Translations under genes and position numbers: made by a program
Source of the DNA: an uncultured Collinsella sp.
Lineage (GTDB): Bacteria > Actinomycetota > Coriobacteriia > Coriobacteriales > Coriobacteriaceae
Assembly: GCA_900757285.1 (NCBI GenBank)
Contig: CAAENI010000135.1
Location: forward strand, 1-10,124
DNA length: 10,124 nt
Direction of reading: 5' to 3'
Shown here: piece by piece, positions 1 through 6,446 of the stretch
How the letters are laid out: each line of letters begins with the position of its first letter
Position numbering within the stretch: the stretch's first letter is position 1
The notes under the pieces: model-generated
Told to the model about the DNA's origin: nothing
The model's input: only the letters and a program-made list of their open reading frames with translations
Database searches by the model: none

Positions 1-24
1 ATCCCCGGCGCGGCCCGCTTTTTT
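1..24 (+). terminator. Possible right half of a plus-strand terminator cut by the window edge
   Basis: A GC-rich run (CGGCGCGGCCCGC) is followed directly by six T residues at 19-24, which is how the 3' arm and U-tract of a rho-independent terminator look on the plus strand. The matching 5' arm would lie to the left of the window, so the hairpin cannot be verified. If real, it would end a plus-strand gene converging on the SIS1 gene. Confidence 0.3.
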
Positions 25-42
25 GACTCACGCAGTGCCCTT

Positions 43-237
43 GCGAATCGAAGGTGAATACTTTTCCGCGAAGTGAACGAGCAAAAACGAGCCCCCGAAG
101 CATCGACACTTTTCAGACGCCGTTTCCTGCGGTTTCGCCGAGTTTTTCCTGCAGTTTTGGCGTCAAAAAGTGTGGATGCTTCGGGGGTCCAAAATAGGTC
201 GTTCACTTCGCGGAAAAGTATTCACCTTCGTTTTCGC
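43..237. repeat. Long nested inverted repeat (about 195 bases, five stacked stems)
   Basis: The two halves pair as nested stems. 43-47 pairs with 233-237 (5 bp); 49-80 pairs with 199-230 (32 bp, perfect); 92-104 pairs with 175-187 (13 bp, CCCCCGAAGCATC with its complement); 106-113 pairs with 166-173 (8 bp); 116-121 pairs with 159-164 (6 bp). Short mismatched internal loops separate them. The apical part, 122-158, contains two similar motifs, CCTGCGGTTT (126-135) and CCTGCAG (148-154). The element sits just beyond the SIS1 terminator and holds no convincing gene. It could be a miniature mobile element, a large REP/BIME-type repeat, or a structured transcript. It fills most of the gene-free stretch 1-319. 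Confidence 0.85.
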
Positions 238-265
238 GCAGACACGAATCCGGCCGCCACAACGC

Positions 266-297
266 AAAACGGGGCCCGCGCGCAGCGCAGACCCCGT
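266..297 (-). terminator. Rho-independent terminator of the SIS1 gene
   Basis: On the minus strand ACGGGGTCTGCGC, loop TGC and GCGCGGGCCCCGT form a 13-bp stem (269-297) with two G-U pairs and no mismatch. A run of four T follows (269 down to 266). It begins 22 bases after the SIS1 stop codon. The U-tract is short, but the stem is very strong. Confidence 0.75.
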
Positions 298-319
298 CAA
301 AAAAGATAATTCCCGTTAC

Positions 320-1288
320 CTAGTACTGCTCGATGCCCATGTAGCGACGAATCTCGGGACTGTGGTCGAACACCTTGCCGCGTGCGGCGCGCAGCTCGCA
401 GCTCATGTTGTAGAAGAAGATCGGCTCCAGGAACGAACGCACGCTGGCAGGCACTTCACCCACGCCGTACTCGAGCGCATCGAGCACCATGACTGTATCG
501 GTGTGCGTGTTGAGGAACGCCAGCGCGCGCTCCTCCATGGGGCGGCACTCGCCCGATCCGAGCTGCACAAAGTAGAACACGCCGGGCTCGGTGGCCTCAA
601 ACGGGCCGTGGAAATACTCGCCAGAGTGGATGTAGCAGCAGTGCTGCCACTGCATCTCCATGAGCGAGCAGATCGCCATGGCGTAGGTCTGGCTAAAGTT
701 GGGGCCGGAGCCCAGGATGTAGAAGAACTTGTGCTGCTGGCAGAGCTCGGCAAAACGGGCGCCCAGCCCGGCGTTGACCTTCTCGCGCGCGGCGGGCAGC
801 AGCGCGTCCATCTGCTTAAGGCCAGCGTACATGTCGGCAAGCGCCTCGTAACCCTCCTGCTGGTCGAGCAACTCGGCGGCGATCAGAGCGCCGATGCCCT
901 GCGGCACCTCGGCCTGTGACACGCCCTCGCCCCACGGATAGACCCAGGTGGTCCACTTGCCGTTATCGATCTTGGAGCCCTCGCAGTCGGTGAGGGCAAC
1001 GACCTCGGCACCGGCTGCCAGCGCCATCTCGCAGCCATCAACGACCTCCTGCGTGTTGCCGCTGTGGCTGCAGGCAATAACGAGCGACTTCTCGCCAAGG
1101 CTCTTAGGAGCCATCAGGCAAAACTCGCGTGCCGTGTAGACCGTCGAGGTAAACGTGGTGGCCTCGCGCTTGAGCAGCTCGTTGGCCGGCATCAGGTCGA
1201 TCATCGAACCACCGCAAGCGATCCAAAAGACATTCTCAATCTTGCCCTTGCGCTCGATGATTTCCTGAACCAGATCATGTGCGTTCAT
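320..1288 (-). CDS. SIS-domain phosphosugar deglycase/isomerase, FrlB-like (SIS1)
   Basis: A 322-residue cytosolic protein with two SIS (sugar isomerase) folds, the length usual for FrlB-type fructosamine-6-phosphate deglycases. SIS half 1 has a GCGGSM-like phosphosugar loop (ACGGSM, 24-29) and CSHSGNT (73-79). SIS half 2 has LGSGPN (192-197) and the SGEYFHGPFE block (222-231). Glu211 and His227 are 16 residues apart, the spacing of the catalytic Glu/His pair described for the FraB/FrlB deglycases. The stretch after it, EPGVFYF...ERA, and the C-terminal RRYMG..EY also resemble E. coli FrlB as I recall it. The predicted reaction is cleavage of a 6-phosphorylated Amadori compound to glucose 6-phosphate and a free amine or amino acid (inference). 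The ATG at 1288 is chosen because AAGGAGG lies 9 bases upstream. The gene has its own promoter with flanking repeats, and GntR1 lies directly upstream. Substrate is uncertain; other SIS aldose-ketose isomerases are the alternative. Confidence 0.85.
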   Translation of the reverse strand: MNAHDLVQEIIERKGKIENVFWIACGGSMIDLMPANELLKREATTFTSTVYTAREFCLMAPKSLGEKSLVIACSHSGNTQEVVDGCEMALAAGAEVVALTDCEGSKIDNGKWTTWVYPWGEGVSQAEVPQGIGALIAAELLDQQEGYEALADMYAGLKQMDALLPAAREKVNAGLGARFAELCQQHKFFYILGSGPNFSQTYAMAICSLMEMQWQHCCYIHSGEYFHGPFEATEPGVFYFVQLGSGECRPMEERALAFLNTHTDTVMVLDALEYGVGEVPASVRSFLEPIFFYNMSCELRAARGKVFDHSPEIRRYMGIEQY

Positions 1289-1344
1289 CCTGATTTTCCT
1301 CCTTGTGGGGCGGCTTTGAGCGACGGCAGCTCGTACCTGCTGTC

Positions 1345-1361
1345 GTTCTATGTTGTCCTAT
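1345..1361. promoter_or_regulatory. Operator-like repeat, copy A (downstream of the SIS1 -10 box)
   Basis: Plus-strand GTTCTATGTTGTCCTAT. It is built as GTTCTA, four bases, GTCCTA, so two hexamers in the same orientation one helical turn apart. It differs from copy B (1407-1423) at one base of 17. It touches the -10 box and covers the likely transcription start, where a bound repressor would block initiation. The likely binder is the adjacent GntR1 (inference). Confidence 0.65.
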
Positions 1362-1389
1362 TTATAGCACGCACGACGACGCTCGTGAA
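1361..1389 (-). promoter_or_regulatory. Predicted sigma-70-type promoter of the SIS1 gene
   Basis: On the minus strand a -35 element TTCACG (1384-1389, four of six consensus positions) and a -10 element TATAAA (1361-1366, five of six) are separated by exactly 17 bases. The predicted start, near 1354, gives a leader of about 65 bases. Its position between two near-identical 17-base repeats supports a regulated promoter, so SIS1 need not depend on read-through from recQ-gntR1. Confidence 0.65.
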
Positions 1390-1406
1390 GCCATTTCGCC
1401 AAACTT

Positions 1407-1423
1407 GTTCTATGTTGTTCTAT
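1407..1423. promoter_or_regulatory. Operator-like repeat, copy B (upstream of the SIS1 -35 box)
   Basis: Plus-strand GTTCTATGTTGTTCTAT. It contains two exact GTTCTA hexamers spaced by four bases. It starts 62 bases from copy A, close to six helical turns, so both sites would face the same side of the DNA. It lies upstream of the -35 box and 10 bases beyond the gntR1 stop codon. Confidence 0.65.
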
Positions 1424-1432
1424 CTGTGGATG

Positions 1433-2188
1433 TTAGATGTCGAACACGTAGCGCGAGCCCACGATCTTTTGGCGTCCGAGCAGCAAGGGCCGCTCGTCCG
1501 CATCGGTAAAGTACGCCTCCATATAGAAGAGCGGCTCGCCGACCGGCACCTCCAACAGCGGGGCCGCCTGAGCATCGGCAAGCGCAATCTCCACGGTGCA
1601 AGGGTCGGACTTGAGCGGTGCGCGACCCGAATGCTCGGCAACGAGCGCAAAGATTGAGTTATCGGCGAGGTCCTTATCGGCAAGTGTCTGCAGATAGGGA
1701 TGGTCAGCCAGCACAAAGGCGTTGTTCTCGAGCATGACGGGGATGCCGTCGGCCGTGCGCACGCGCTCGACAACGATAAGCTCGCAGCCGGGTTCCACAC
1801 CAAAAAACGCCGCGTCCTCACGCGTCGCCGCAACCACCGTGCGCGACACCAGGCGTGCTCCGGCCACCATGTCGTTGGCGGCGCAACCCTCGGAAAAGCT
1901 CTGAACGTCACCTTTCTGGACAATCTTGCGCTTGAGCTTGGGCGCGCACACAAACGTGCCCCTCCCCTGCTGGCGGTTGAGATACCCCGCGCGCGACAGC
2001 TCCTCGATGGCGCGGCGCACGGTGATGCGTCCCACGCCGTAGGATTTCGCGAGCTCCATCTCGGAAGGAATGCGCGAGCCGGATGCGTACACGCCGCGCG
2101 CGATCTCGCCCTTTAGGTCGTCCATAACCTGCTGGTACAGCGGCACGGCGGATACCTCAGTGCGCTCGGTTTTATCGTCGAATGCCAT
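1433..2188 (-). CDS. GntR-family transcriptional regulator with UTRA domain (GntR1)
   Basis: A 251-residue HutC-subfamily GntR regulator. Residues 16-80 form the winged helix-turn-helix, with the hallmarks PLYQQV, IPSEMELA, GRITVRRAIEEL and the wing QQGRGTFV. Residues from about 100 to 246 form the UTRA effector domain, with VERVRTADG and the closing GSRYVFDI. UTRA proteins commonly bind phosphorylated sugars or related small molecules. The ATG at 2188 follows the recQ stop by 2 bases, and its ribosome site GGAG (2196-2199, spacer 7) lies inside the recQ coding end, so translation is probably coupled. The next gene downstream is SIS1, whose promoter carries paired repeats, making SIS1 the leading target (inference). 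It is clearly paralogous to GntR2. Confidence 0.93.
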   Translation of the reverse strand: MAFDDKTERTEVSAVPLYQQVMDDLKGEIARGVYASGSRIPSEMELAKSYGVGRITVRRAIEELSRAGYLNRQQGRGTFVCAPKLKRKIVQKGDVQSFSEGCAANDMVAGARLVSRTVVAATREDAAFFGVEPGCELIVVERVRTADGIPVMLENNAFVLADHPYLQTLADKDLADNSIFALVAEHSGRAPLKSDPCTVEIALADAQAAPLLEVPVGEPLFYMEAYFTDADERPLLLGRQKIVGSRYVFDI

Positions 2189-2190
2189 CG

Positions 2191-4155
2191 TTATGCTCCA
2201 TTCCGTGCATGCTCGGACTCAAACTCTTCAATCGCCGCCATAAACTGCTCGCCAAAGGCGTCGGCCTTTTTCTCGCCAATGCCGTTGACCTGGATAAGCT
2301 CGTCGCGCGTCTGCGGGCGTAGACGGCACAGACCGCGCAGGGCCTTGTCGGAAAAGACCATGTACGGCGCCATCTCCAGCTCGGTCGAGATCTCCTTGCG
2401 CAGGGCGCGCAGACGCTCGAACAGCTCGGCATCGTCACCCACGCGCGGGCGCTGATCCAGCTCGGCCTCCTCGCGCAGCAGATCCACCGCACGGCGGGCG
2501 CGGGCCGAAGCCTTGCGCTTGGACGCGCGACGCTTAACGGTAAAGGCGAACGCCTCGTCCTCGACCTCGGTGGCACGCGGGCCTAGCCCCACGACCGGGT
2601 ACTGCCCCTGCGAGGTAGCCAGATAACCGCGGCCGCACAGCTGGCCGATGATGTCCTTGATGCGCCCGACCGATTCGCTCGACAGCTCACCGTAGCCGCG
2701 GTCCTCGTCCAGATGCATCTGGCGAATGCGCTCGGTGTTGCCACCGTGGAGCACGTCGGCGATCAGCGACTTGCCAAAGCGCATGGGTCGCGTGGCCACG
2801 TAGCGCACAGCGGCGCGGGCCATATCGGTGACGTCCTCGACCTCGAACTGCGTGAGGCAGTTGCTGCAGTTACCACAGCCCTCGACGTCGTCCGTGGCGG
2901 TGGCGCCCGCACCGGCCGCGGACTCGTCGCCAAAGTAGCGCAGCATGTATTCGCGCAGGCAGCCGGTGGTATTGCAGTAGCCCTCCATCTGGCTGAGCAG
3001 ACGATATCGATTCTGGAGCGCCCACGCGCGCTGCTCGTCGTCGAGCGCCTCATCGGCAGCATCGCCGCGGTCGATCAGAAAGCGGCGCATGCGAAAATCG
3101 TTGCCGTTCCACAGCAAGTGGCAGCTGGCCGGGTCGCCATCGCGGCCGGCGCGGCCCGCCTCCTGGTAGTAGGCCTCGATGCTCTCGGGCACGTTGTTGT
3201 GGATCACGTAGCGCACGTTGGGCTTGTCGATGCCCATGCCAAAGGCGTTGGTGGCAACCATCACCTGGATATCATCGTCGATAAAGGCGCGCTGGCTTTG
3301 GCGGCGGGCGTCGTTGCCCATGCCGGCATGGTAGCGGCCAACGCGAATGCCGCTGGGGCCCAGCGCCTCGGCAAGCTCGCCTGCCAGTGCATCGACCGTC
3401 TTGCGGGTCGAGCAATACACGATGCCGCTCTCGCCCGAATGCGCGATCACATAGTCGCGCACCCACGCTGCCTTGGCTTTGTCGCCCATCTCCTCGCAGC
3501 CAAAGTAGAGGTTCTTGCGATCGAAGCCCGTCACCACCGTCGCGGGGTTTTGCAGGCCGAGCATCTGCTGAATGTCCGCACGCACGCGCTCGGTCGCCGT
3601 AGCGGTAAAGGCCGCAACGATGGGGCGCTGCGGCAGGGAATCGATGAACTCACGAATCTGCAGATAGGCGGGGCGGAAATCCTGGCCCCATTGGCTCACG
3701 CAGTGGGCCTCGTCAATGGCCACGAGCGGCACGCCAATGCCGCCGTCCGCCGCAGCCTCCTGCGCAAAGGCTAAAAAGCGCGGCTCGAGCAGGCGCTCAG
3801 GCGCCACGTACATAAGCTGGTAGCGGCCCTCGCGCGCCCGTTTGAGCACGGTATTTTGCTGGGCCGGAGTAAGGCTGGAGTTGAGATAGCTGGGCCGCGC
3901 ACCAGCCGCGAGCAACGCACGGGTCTGGTCCTCCATAAGCGACAGCAGCGGACTCACCACAAAGGTAATGCCGGGCAGCATAAGCGCGGGCACCTGGTAG
4001 CAAATGGACTTGCCGGCGCCCGTGGGCATAACGCCCAGCGCGTCGCGACCGGCAAGGATCGCATCGACCATGCGGCCCTGCCCCGGGCGAAACGAGGTGT
4101 AGCCAAAATAGGCGCCGAGCGTGTCGAGCGCCATCTGCTGCATGCTATCGGTCAT
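2191..4155 (-). CDS. recQ: ATP-dependent DNA helicase RecQ
   Basis: A 654-residue 3'-5' DNA helicase of recombination and repair. Visible parts in order: Walker A MPTGAGKS (43-50), DEAH box (148-151) followed by CVSQWG, motif III TATAT (184-188), the second RecA-like domain, motif VI QEAGRAGRDG (331-340), and the zinc-binding region with Cys399, Cys427, Cys430 and Cys433 (CGNCSNC). A winged-helix RQC region spans roughly 440-540, and a C-terminal HRDC domain about 570-645 ends with IQVNGIGEKKADAFG. A basic linker (541-556) precedes HRDC. The domain set is complete and all motifs are intact. The ATG at 4155 has TAGGA a short distance upstream. The gene has a good -10 box of its own. It shares a transcript with GntR1, an unusual partner, and there is no sign of a functional link to the sugar genes. 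Confidence 0.97.
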   Translation of the reverse strand: MTDSMQQMALDTLGAYFGYTSFRPGQGRMVDAILAGRDALGVMPTGAGKSICYQVPALMLPGITFVVSPLLSLMEDQTRALLAAGARPSYLNSSLTPAQQNTVLKRAREGRYQLMYVAPERLLEPRFLAFAQEAAADGGIGVPLVAIDEAHCVSQWGQDFRPAYLQIREFIDSLPQRPIVAAFTATATERVRADIQQMLGLQNPATVVTGFDRKNLYFGCEEMGDKAKAAWVRDYVIAHSGESGIVYCSTRKTVDALAGELAEALGPSGIRVGRYHAGMGNDARRQSQRAFIDDDIQVMVATNAFGMGIDKPNVRYVIHNNVPESIEAYYQEAGRAGRDGDPASCHLLWNGNDFRMRRFLIDRGDAADEALDDEQRAWALQNRYRLLSQMEGYCNTTGCLREYMLRYFGDESAAGAGATATDDVEGCGNCSNCLTQFEVEDVTDMARAAVRYVATRPMRFGKSLIADVLHGGNTERIRQMHLDEDRGYGELSSESVGRIKDIIGQLCGRGYLATSQGQYPVVGLGPRATEVEDEAFAFTVKRRASKRKASARARRAVDLLREEAELDQRPRVGDDAELFERLRALRKEISTELEMAPYMVFSDKALRGLCRLRPQTRDELIQVNGIGEKKADAFGEQFMAAIEEFESEHARNGA

Positions 4156-4186
4156 GGTTTCCTAACGTCCAAGTCATCTGCCGCCG

Positions 4187-4192
4187 ATTATA
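4187..4192 (-). promoter_or_regulatory. Predicted -10 box for recQ
   Basis: A perfect TATAAT on the minus strand, 31 bases before the recQ start, gives a leader of about 25 bases. At the usual 17-base spacing the -35 hexamer is CGGCAC, a poor match, so the promoter would be weak or activator-dependent. Confidence 0.5.
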
Positions 4193-4337
4193 CGCCGCCA
4201 CGCGGACCGGTGCCGCGCCGCTGTCGGCCACGGGCAACGCAATCCAAAAGGAACGAGCGTGGGATTTTTGGACACTTTCCCAACGGCTAATCTCTTGACA
4301 AGCGCGCAAACGTCGCTGGTTGAGCATAAGTCAGCGA

Positions 4338-4435
4338 AAACGCCCCTAAGCGAGCAAGGTGACGTGAAAGAGGAGGGAAGCGTACTTCGGTACGCGACCG
4401 ACGATTGAACGTCAGATTGCCGCTTAGGGGCGTTT
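4338..4435 (+). ncRNA. Candidate structured RNA or palindromic repeat with a cUUCGg hairpin
   Basis: In the 321-base gap between recQ and gntR2. AAACGCCCCTAAGCG (4338-4352) pairs perfectly with 4421-4435 (15 bp). After a bulged A, GCAA (4354-4357) pairs with TTGC (4417-4420). After a GG/GA internal loop, TGACGT (4360-4365) pairs with ACGTCA (4409-4414). Inside a purine-rich loop sits a separate hairpin, GCGTAC-TTCG-GTACGC (4380-4395). The loop reads as the extra-stable cUUCGg tetraloop only on the plus strand, which is why I assign that strand. No protein is encoded. Read on the minus strand, the outer stem ends in TTTT and could act as a terminator for gntR2. No known family is claimed. Confidence 0.5.
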
Positions 4436-4448
4436 GCAGCGTCGAGCC

Positions 4449-4476
4449 GTTACGCGGTTTGGTAAAACCGCGTAAC
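4449..4476 (-). terminator. Perfect hairpin abutting the gntR2 stop codon
   Basis: GTTACGCGGTTT and AAACCGCGTAAC form a 12-bp perfect stem with a 4-base loop. It begins on the base right after the gntR2 TAA. No U-tract follows on the minus strand, so it may be a 3' stability hairpin or part of a tandem terminator with the larger fold at 4338-4435. Confidence 0.5.
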
Positions 4477-5196
4477 TTACATGACCATAACGTAGCGCGA
4501 TCCCACGTAGTACTGCTTACCCATCAGGACCGGCTCGCCATTGGGGCCGGTGAAGCCGGCACGCAGGTTGAGCAGAGGATCGTGCGGAGCAATGCCCAGC
4601 TCGGCCGCCTGCTCGGCGTTAGCTCGAACGGCCTCGACCGTACGGTAGCCAACCGAGACAATCGGCGTTCCGCCAACACGCTCGACCTCGGCAAAAATCG
4701 ACTTGTCCTCAAGATCGACCGTCAACAGCTCACGGTAGGCGTCAAACGGCACAAAGATGTTCTCCTCAAAGATGGGCTCGCCGTCGGCCGTACGCACGCG
4801 CTTGATATGCAGCAGCAGCGCATCCTTCTGCAGGCCAAAGAACTCCATCTCGTTTTGACGCGCCGGGACAATCTGGCGATCGACCACATGTGCACCGGCC
4901 TTCATACCATTGTCGGCACACAGTGCAGTAAACGTCTGCAGCGTCGAGGCATGAAACTGACGGTTGATGTGCGGCGTGGAAACAAAAGTGCCACGGCCCT
5001 GCTGCTTAACCAGGTAGCCATCGGAGCACAGCTCCTCGACGGCTCGGCGCACCGTAATGCGGCTCACCTCGTACTGCTCGGCAAGCTCGAGCTCGGACGG
5101 AATACGCTCCTTGGGTGCATAAACACCTTTCTCGATCGCATCCTTGATTTCGTCATAAATCTGCTGGTAAAGCGGTGCATTTTTGGGCGCTGGCAT
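4477..5196 (-). CDS. GntR-family transcriptional regulator with UTRA domain (GntR2)
   Basis: A 239-residue HutC-subfamily regulator. The winged helix-turn-helix occupies about 7-72 (PLYQQIYDEI, IPSELELAEQYEVSRITVRRA, QQGRGTFV). The UTRA effector domain spans about 85-235 (IKRVRTADGEPIFEE, GSRYVMVM at the end). It shares much of its sequence with GntR1, so the two are paralogs and may bind related DNA and ligands. The ATG at 5196 is the only start that keeps the whole DNA-binding domain. The ribosome site is weak (AAGAG about 9 bases upstream). It is flanked by YitT upstream and a structured gap downstream. Its target is not obvious, and autoregulation through the AT-rich upstream region is possible. 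Confidence 0.92.
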   Translation of the reverse strand: MPAPKNAPLYQQIYDEIKDAIEKGVYAPKERIPSELELAEQYEVSRITVRRAVEELCSDGYLVKQQGRGTFVSTPHINRQFHASTLQTFTALCADNGMKAGAHVVDRQIVPARQNEMEFFGLQKDALLLHIKRVRTADGEPIFEENIFVPFDAYRELLTVDLEDKSIFAEVERVGGTPIVSVGYRTVEAVRANAEQAAELGIAPHDPLLNLRAGFTGPNGEPVLMGKQYYVGSRYVMVM

Positions 5197-5300
5197 ATCT
5201 GATCACTCTTATCAAAATATCGAAATAACTAATACGTATATAACGTCTTTTTATATGTTACCTCAGTTGGATAAAACGATACACCACATACAGCAAAACC
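5197..5300 (-). promoter_or_regulatory. AT-rich promoter/operator region of gntR2
   Basis: This gap is much richer in A and T than its surroundings. On the minus strand it contains TATAAA within CATATAAAAAG, a plausible -10 box without a convincing -35. It also holds an 8-base palindrome ATACGTAT (5232-5239) inside ACGTTATATACGT, and two ATAAC motifs 15 bases apart on the plus strand (5225-5229, 5240-5244). GT-AC-edged half sites of this sort are common GntR operators. The promoter is likely, but the exact boxes are not resolved. No clear terminator for the YitT gene is seen here. Confidence 0.4.
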
Positions 5301-6308
5301 TTACTTGCCGTCGTCCTGTTGTAGGCTGTCCTGCTCGCTGAGGCGCGCCTGCCTGCTGGCCATGCGTGCGGGCTTGTCGGGATCGGGAACGGCCGTGGGC
5401 ATGGGCTCGTCGACATGACCACCCCACCAGCCGCCCACAAAGTTGAGCGTGTGGAACACGTTGATCACGGCGCCGGGATCAACGTCACACACCAGCTTGA
5501 TAATGTCTTGGCTCTCGTAGGTCGAGACAACGGTGTGCAGCAAGTACATCTTTTCACGGCTGTATCCGCCGACGACCTCGGCGCAGCTAATACCGTGCTG
5601 AAAATGGTTTACGTAGGCAGTCATGACCTCGTCTGCCTTACGCGTCGTGATCTGCAGCGTCACGCGATCGTAGCGACGATAGAAACTGTCGATGGTCTTG
5701 GTCGAAATAAACTGGAACACGATGGAATATGCCGCCTTGTCCCAGCCAAACATAAAGCCAAAGATCGCCAGGATAAAGCAGTTGAAACCAAAGATGACGC
5801 CCCAGATGGTCTTGCCCGTGTGGCTGGAGACCCATAACGCGATAAAGTCGGTGCCGCCGGTGGATGCGCCGGACTTTAGCGCGATGGCAGCGCCCAGACC
5901 CGAGACCACGCCGCCAAAAATGATGAGCATGATCTTGTCGCCCAAAAACGGCGCGAAGTGAAAGATGTTGAGAAACAGCGATGAGAGCACGACCTGCATC
6001 ATCGAGAAGATGACGAAGCGCTTGCTAATGCCGCTCCAGCATAGGAGCGCCACGGGAATGTTGAGCGCAAGCATACCGAGCGAGATGTCGATGTGAACGC
6101 CACCGAGCGAGGTAACGCGATCGAGCAGGACCGCGACGCCGGTAAGGCCGCTCGGAAGCAAGTCGGCGGGCCGAATGAACGCCTGGATCAGGAATGTCTG
6201 GAGAACGGCAGAAATGGTGACCGCCACGGCGGTGATGGCACGGCGGACGATGGTAAGGCGGCCGAGCACGAGCACGCGGTCCGTGAGCTGATCGATGGCG
6301 TTCGCCAC
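5301..6308 (-). CDS. YitT family membrane protein with DUF2179 domain
   Basis: A 335-residue integral membrane protein. About five hydrophobic segments are visible near residues 23-45, 73-92, 97-117, 126-146 and 170-188, with the family motifs SGLTGVAVL (53-61) and KSGASTGGTDFIA (145-157). The cytosolic DUF2179 domain follows, roughly 215-295 (VTLQITTRKADEV...YLLHTVVS). The tail from about 296 is hydrophilic and Pro/charge rich, longer than I would expect for the family. The biochemical role of YitT proteins is unsettled. The start is GTG at 6308, supported by AAAGGAG (6314-6320) with a 5-base spacer. It has its own predicted promoter. No neighbour explains its function, and it could be a transporter for an unknown substrate. 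Confidence 0.9.
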   Translation of the reverse strand: MANAIDQLTDRVLVLGRLTIVRRAITAVAVTISAVLQTFLIQAFIRPADLLPSGLTGVAVLLDRVTSLGGVHIDISLGMLALNIPVALLCWSGISKRFVIFSMMQVVLSSLFLNIFHFAPFLGDKIMLIIFGGVVSGLGAAIALKSGASTGGTDFIALWVSSHTGKTIWGVIFGFNCFILAIFGFMFGWDKAAYSIVFQFISTKTIDSFYRRYDRVTLQITTRKADEVMTAYVNHFQHGISCAEVVGGYSREKMYLLHTVVSTYESQDIIKLVCDVDPGAVINVFHTLNFVGGWWGGHVDEPMPTAVPDPDKPARMASRQARLSEQDSLQQDDGK

Positions 6309-6353
6309 GTAGGCTCCTTTCGAAGGCAGATGTAGTTGTGGGGCGTGGCCGCG

Positions 6354-6385
6354 ATTGTAGCATGGAGCATGCGGGGGCGCTTCAA
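6354..6385 (-). promoter_or_regulatory. Predicted promoter of the YitT gene
   Basis: The minus strand has a good -10 box TACAAT (6354-6359). The nearest -35-like hexamer is TTGAAG (6380-6385), but the 20-base spacer is longer than usual, so only the -10 call is firm. The spacer contains a small palindrome GCATG-GAG-CATGC (6360-6372), which could bind a regulator. Confidence 0.4.
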
Positions 6386-6446
6386 TTCACCCTCTCTCGA
6401 CAACCAAAGCGGGACCAGCAACCCCACGACCAAAGGCCCAAATTAC

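Noticed and set aside
43..237. Retron msr/msd or integron attC site
   Set aside because: No reverse transcriptase or integrase gene is in view, and none of the conserved core motifs of those elements could be identified.
170..919. A 249-codon plus-strand open frame from the left palindrome into SIS1
   Set aside because: It starts inside the inverted repeat, crosses the SIS1 terminator and is antisense to a well-supported enzyme gene.
1345..1423. CRISPR-like repeat-spacer unit
   Set aside because: There are only two 17-base copies, no cas genes, and the copies bracket a promoter, which fits operators better.
2713..3774. A 353-codon plus-strand open frame inside recQ
   Set aside because: It lies antisense to a gene with every RecQ motif. 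Its composition (rich in Ala, Val, His, Gly, Arg) is what GC-rich codon bias produces on the opposite strand, and it has no recognisable domain.
4295..4330. A plus-strand promoter (perfect TTGACA) driving the 4338-4435 element
   Set aside because: The best -10-like hexamer (CATAAG at 4325-4330) is 24 bases away, too far for a standard promoter. I kept the RNA fold but not this promoter.
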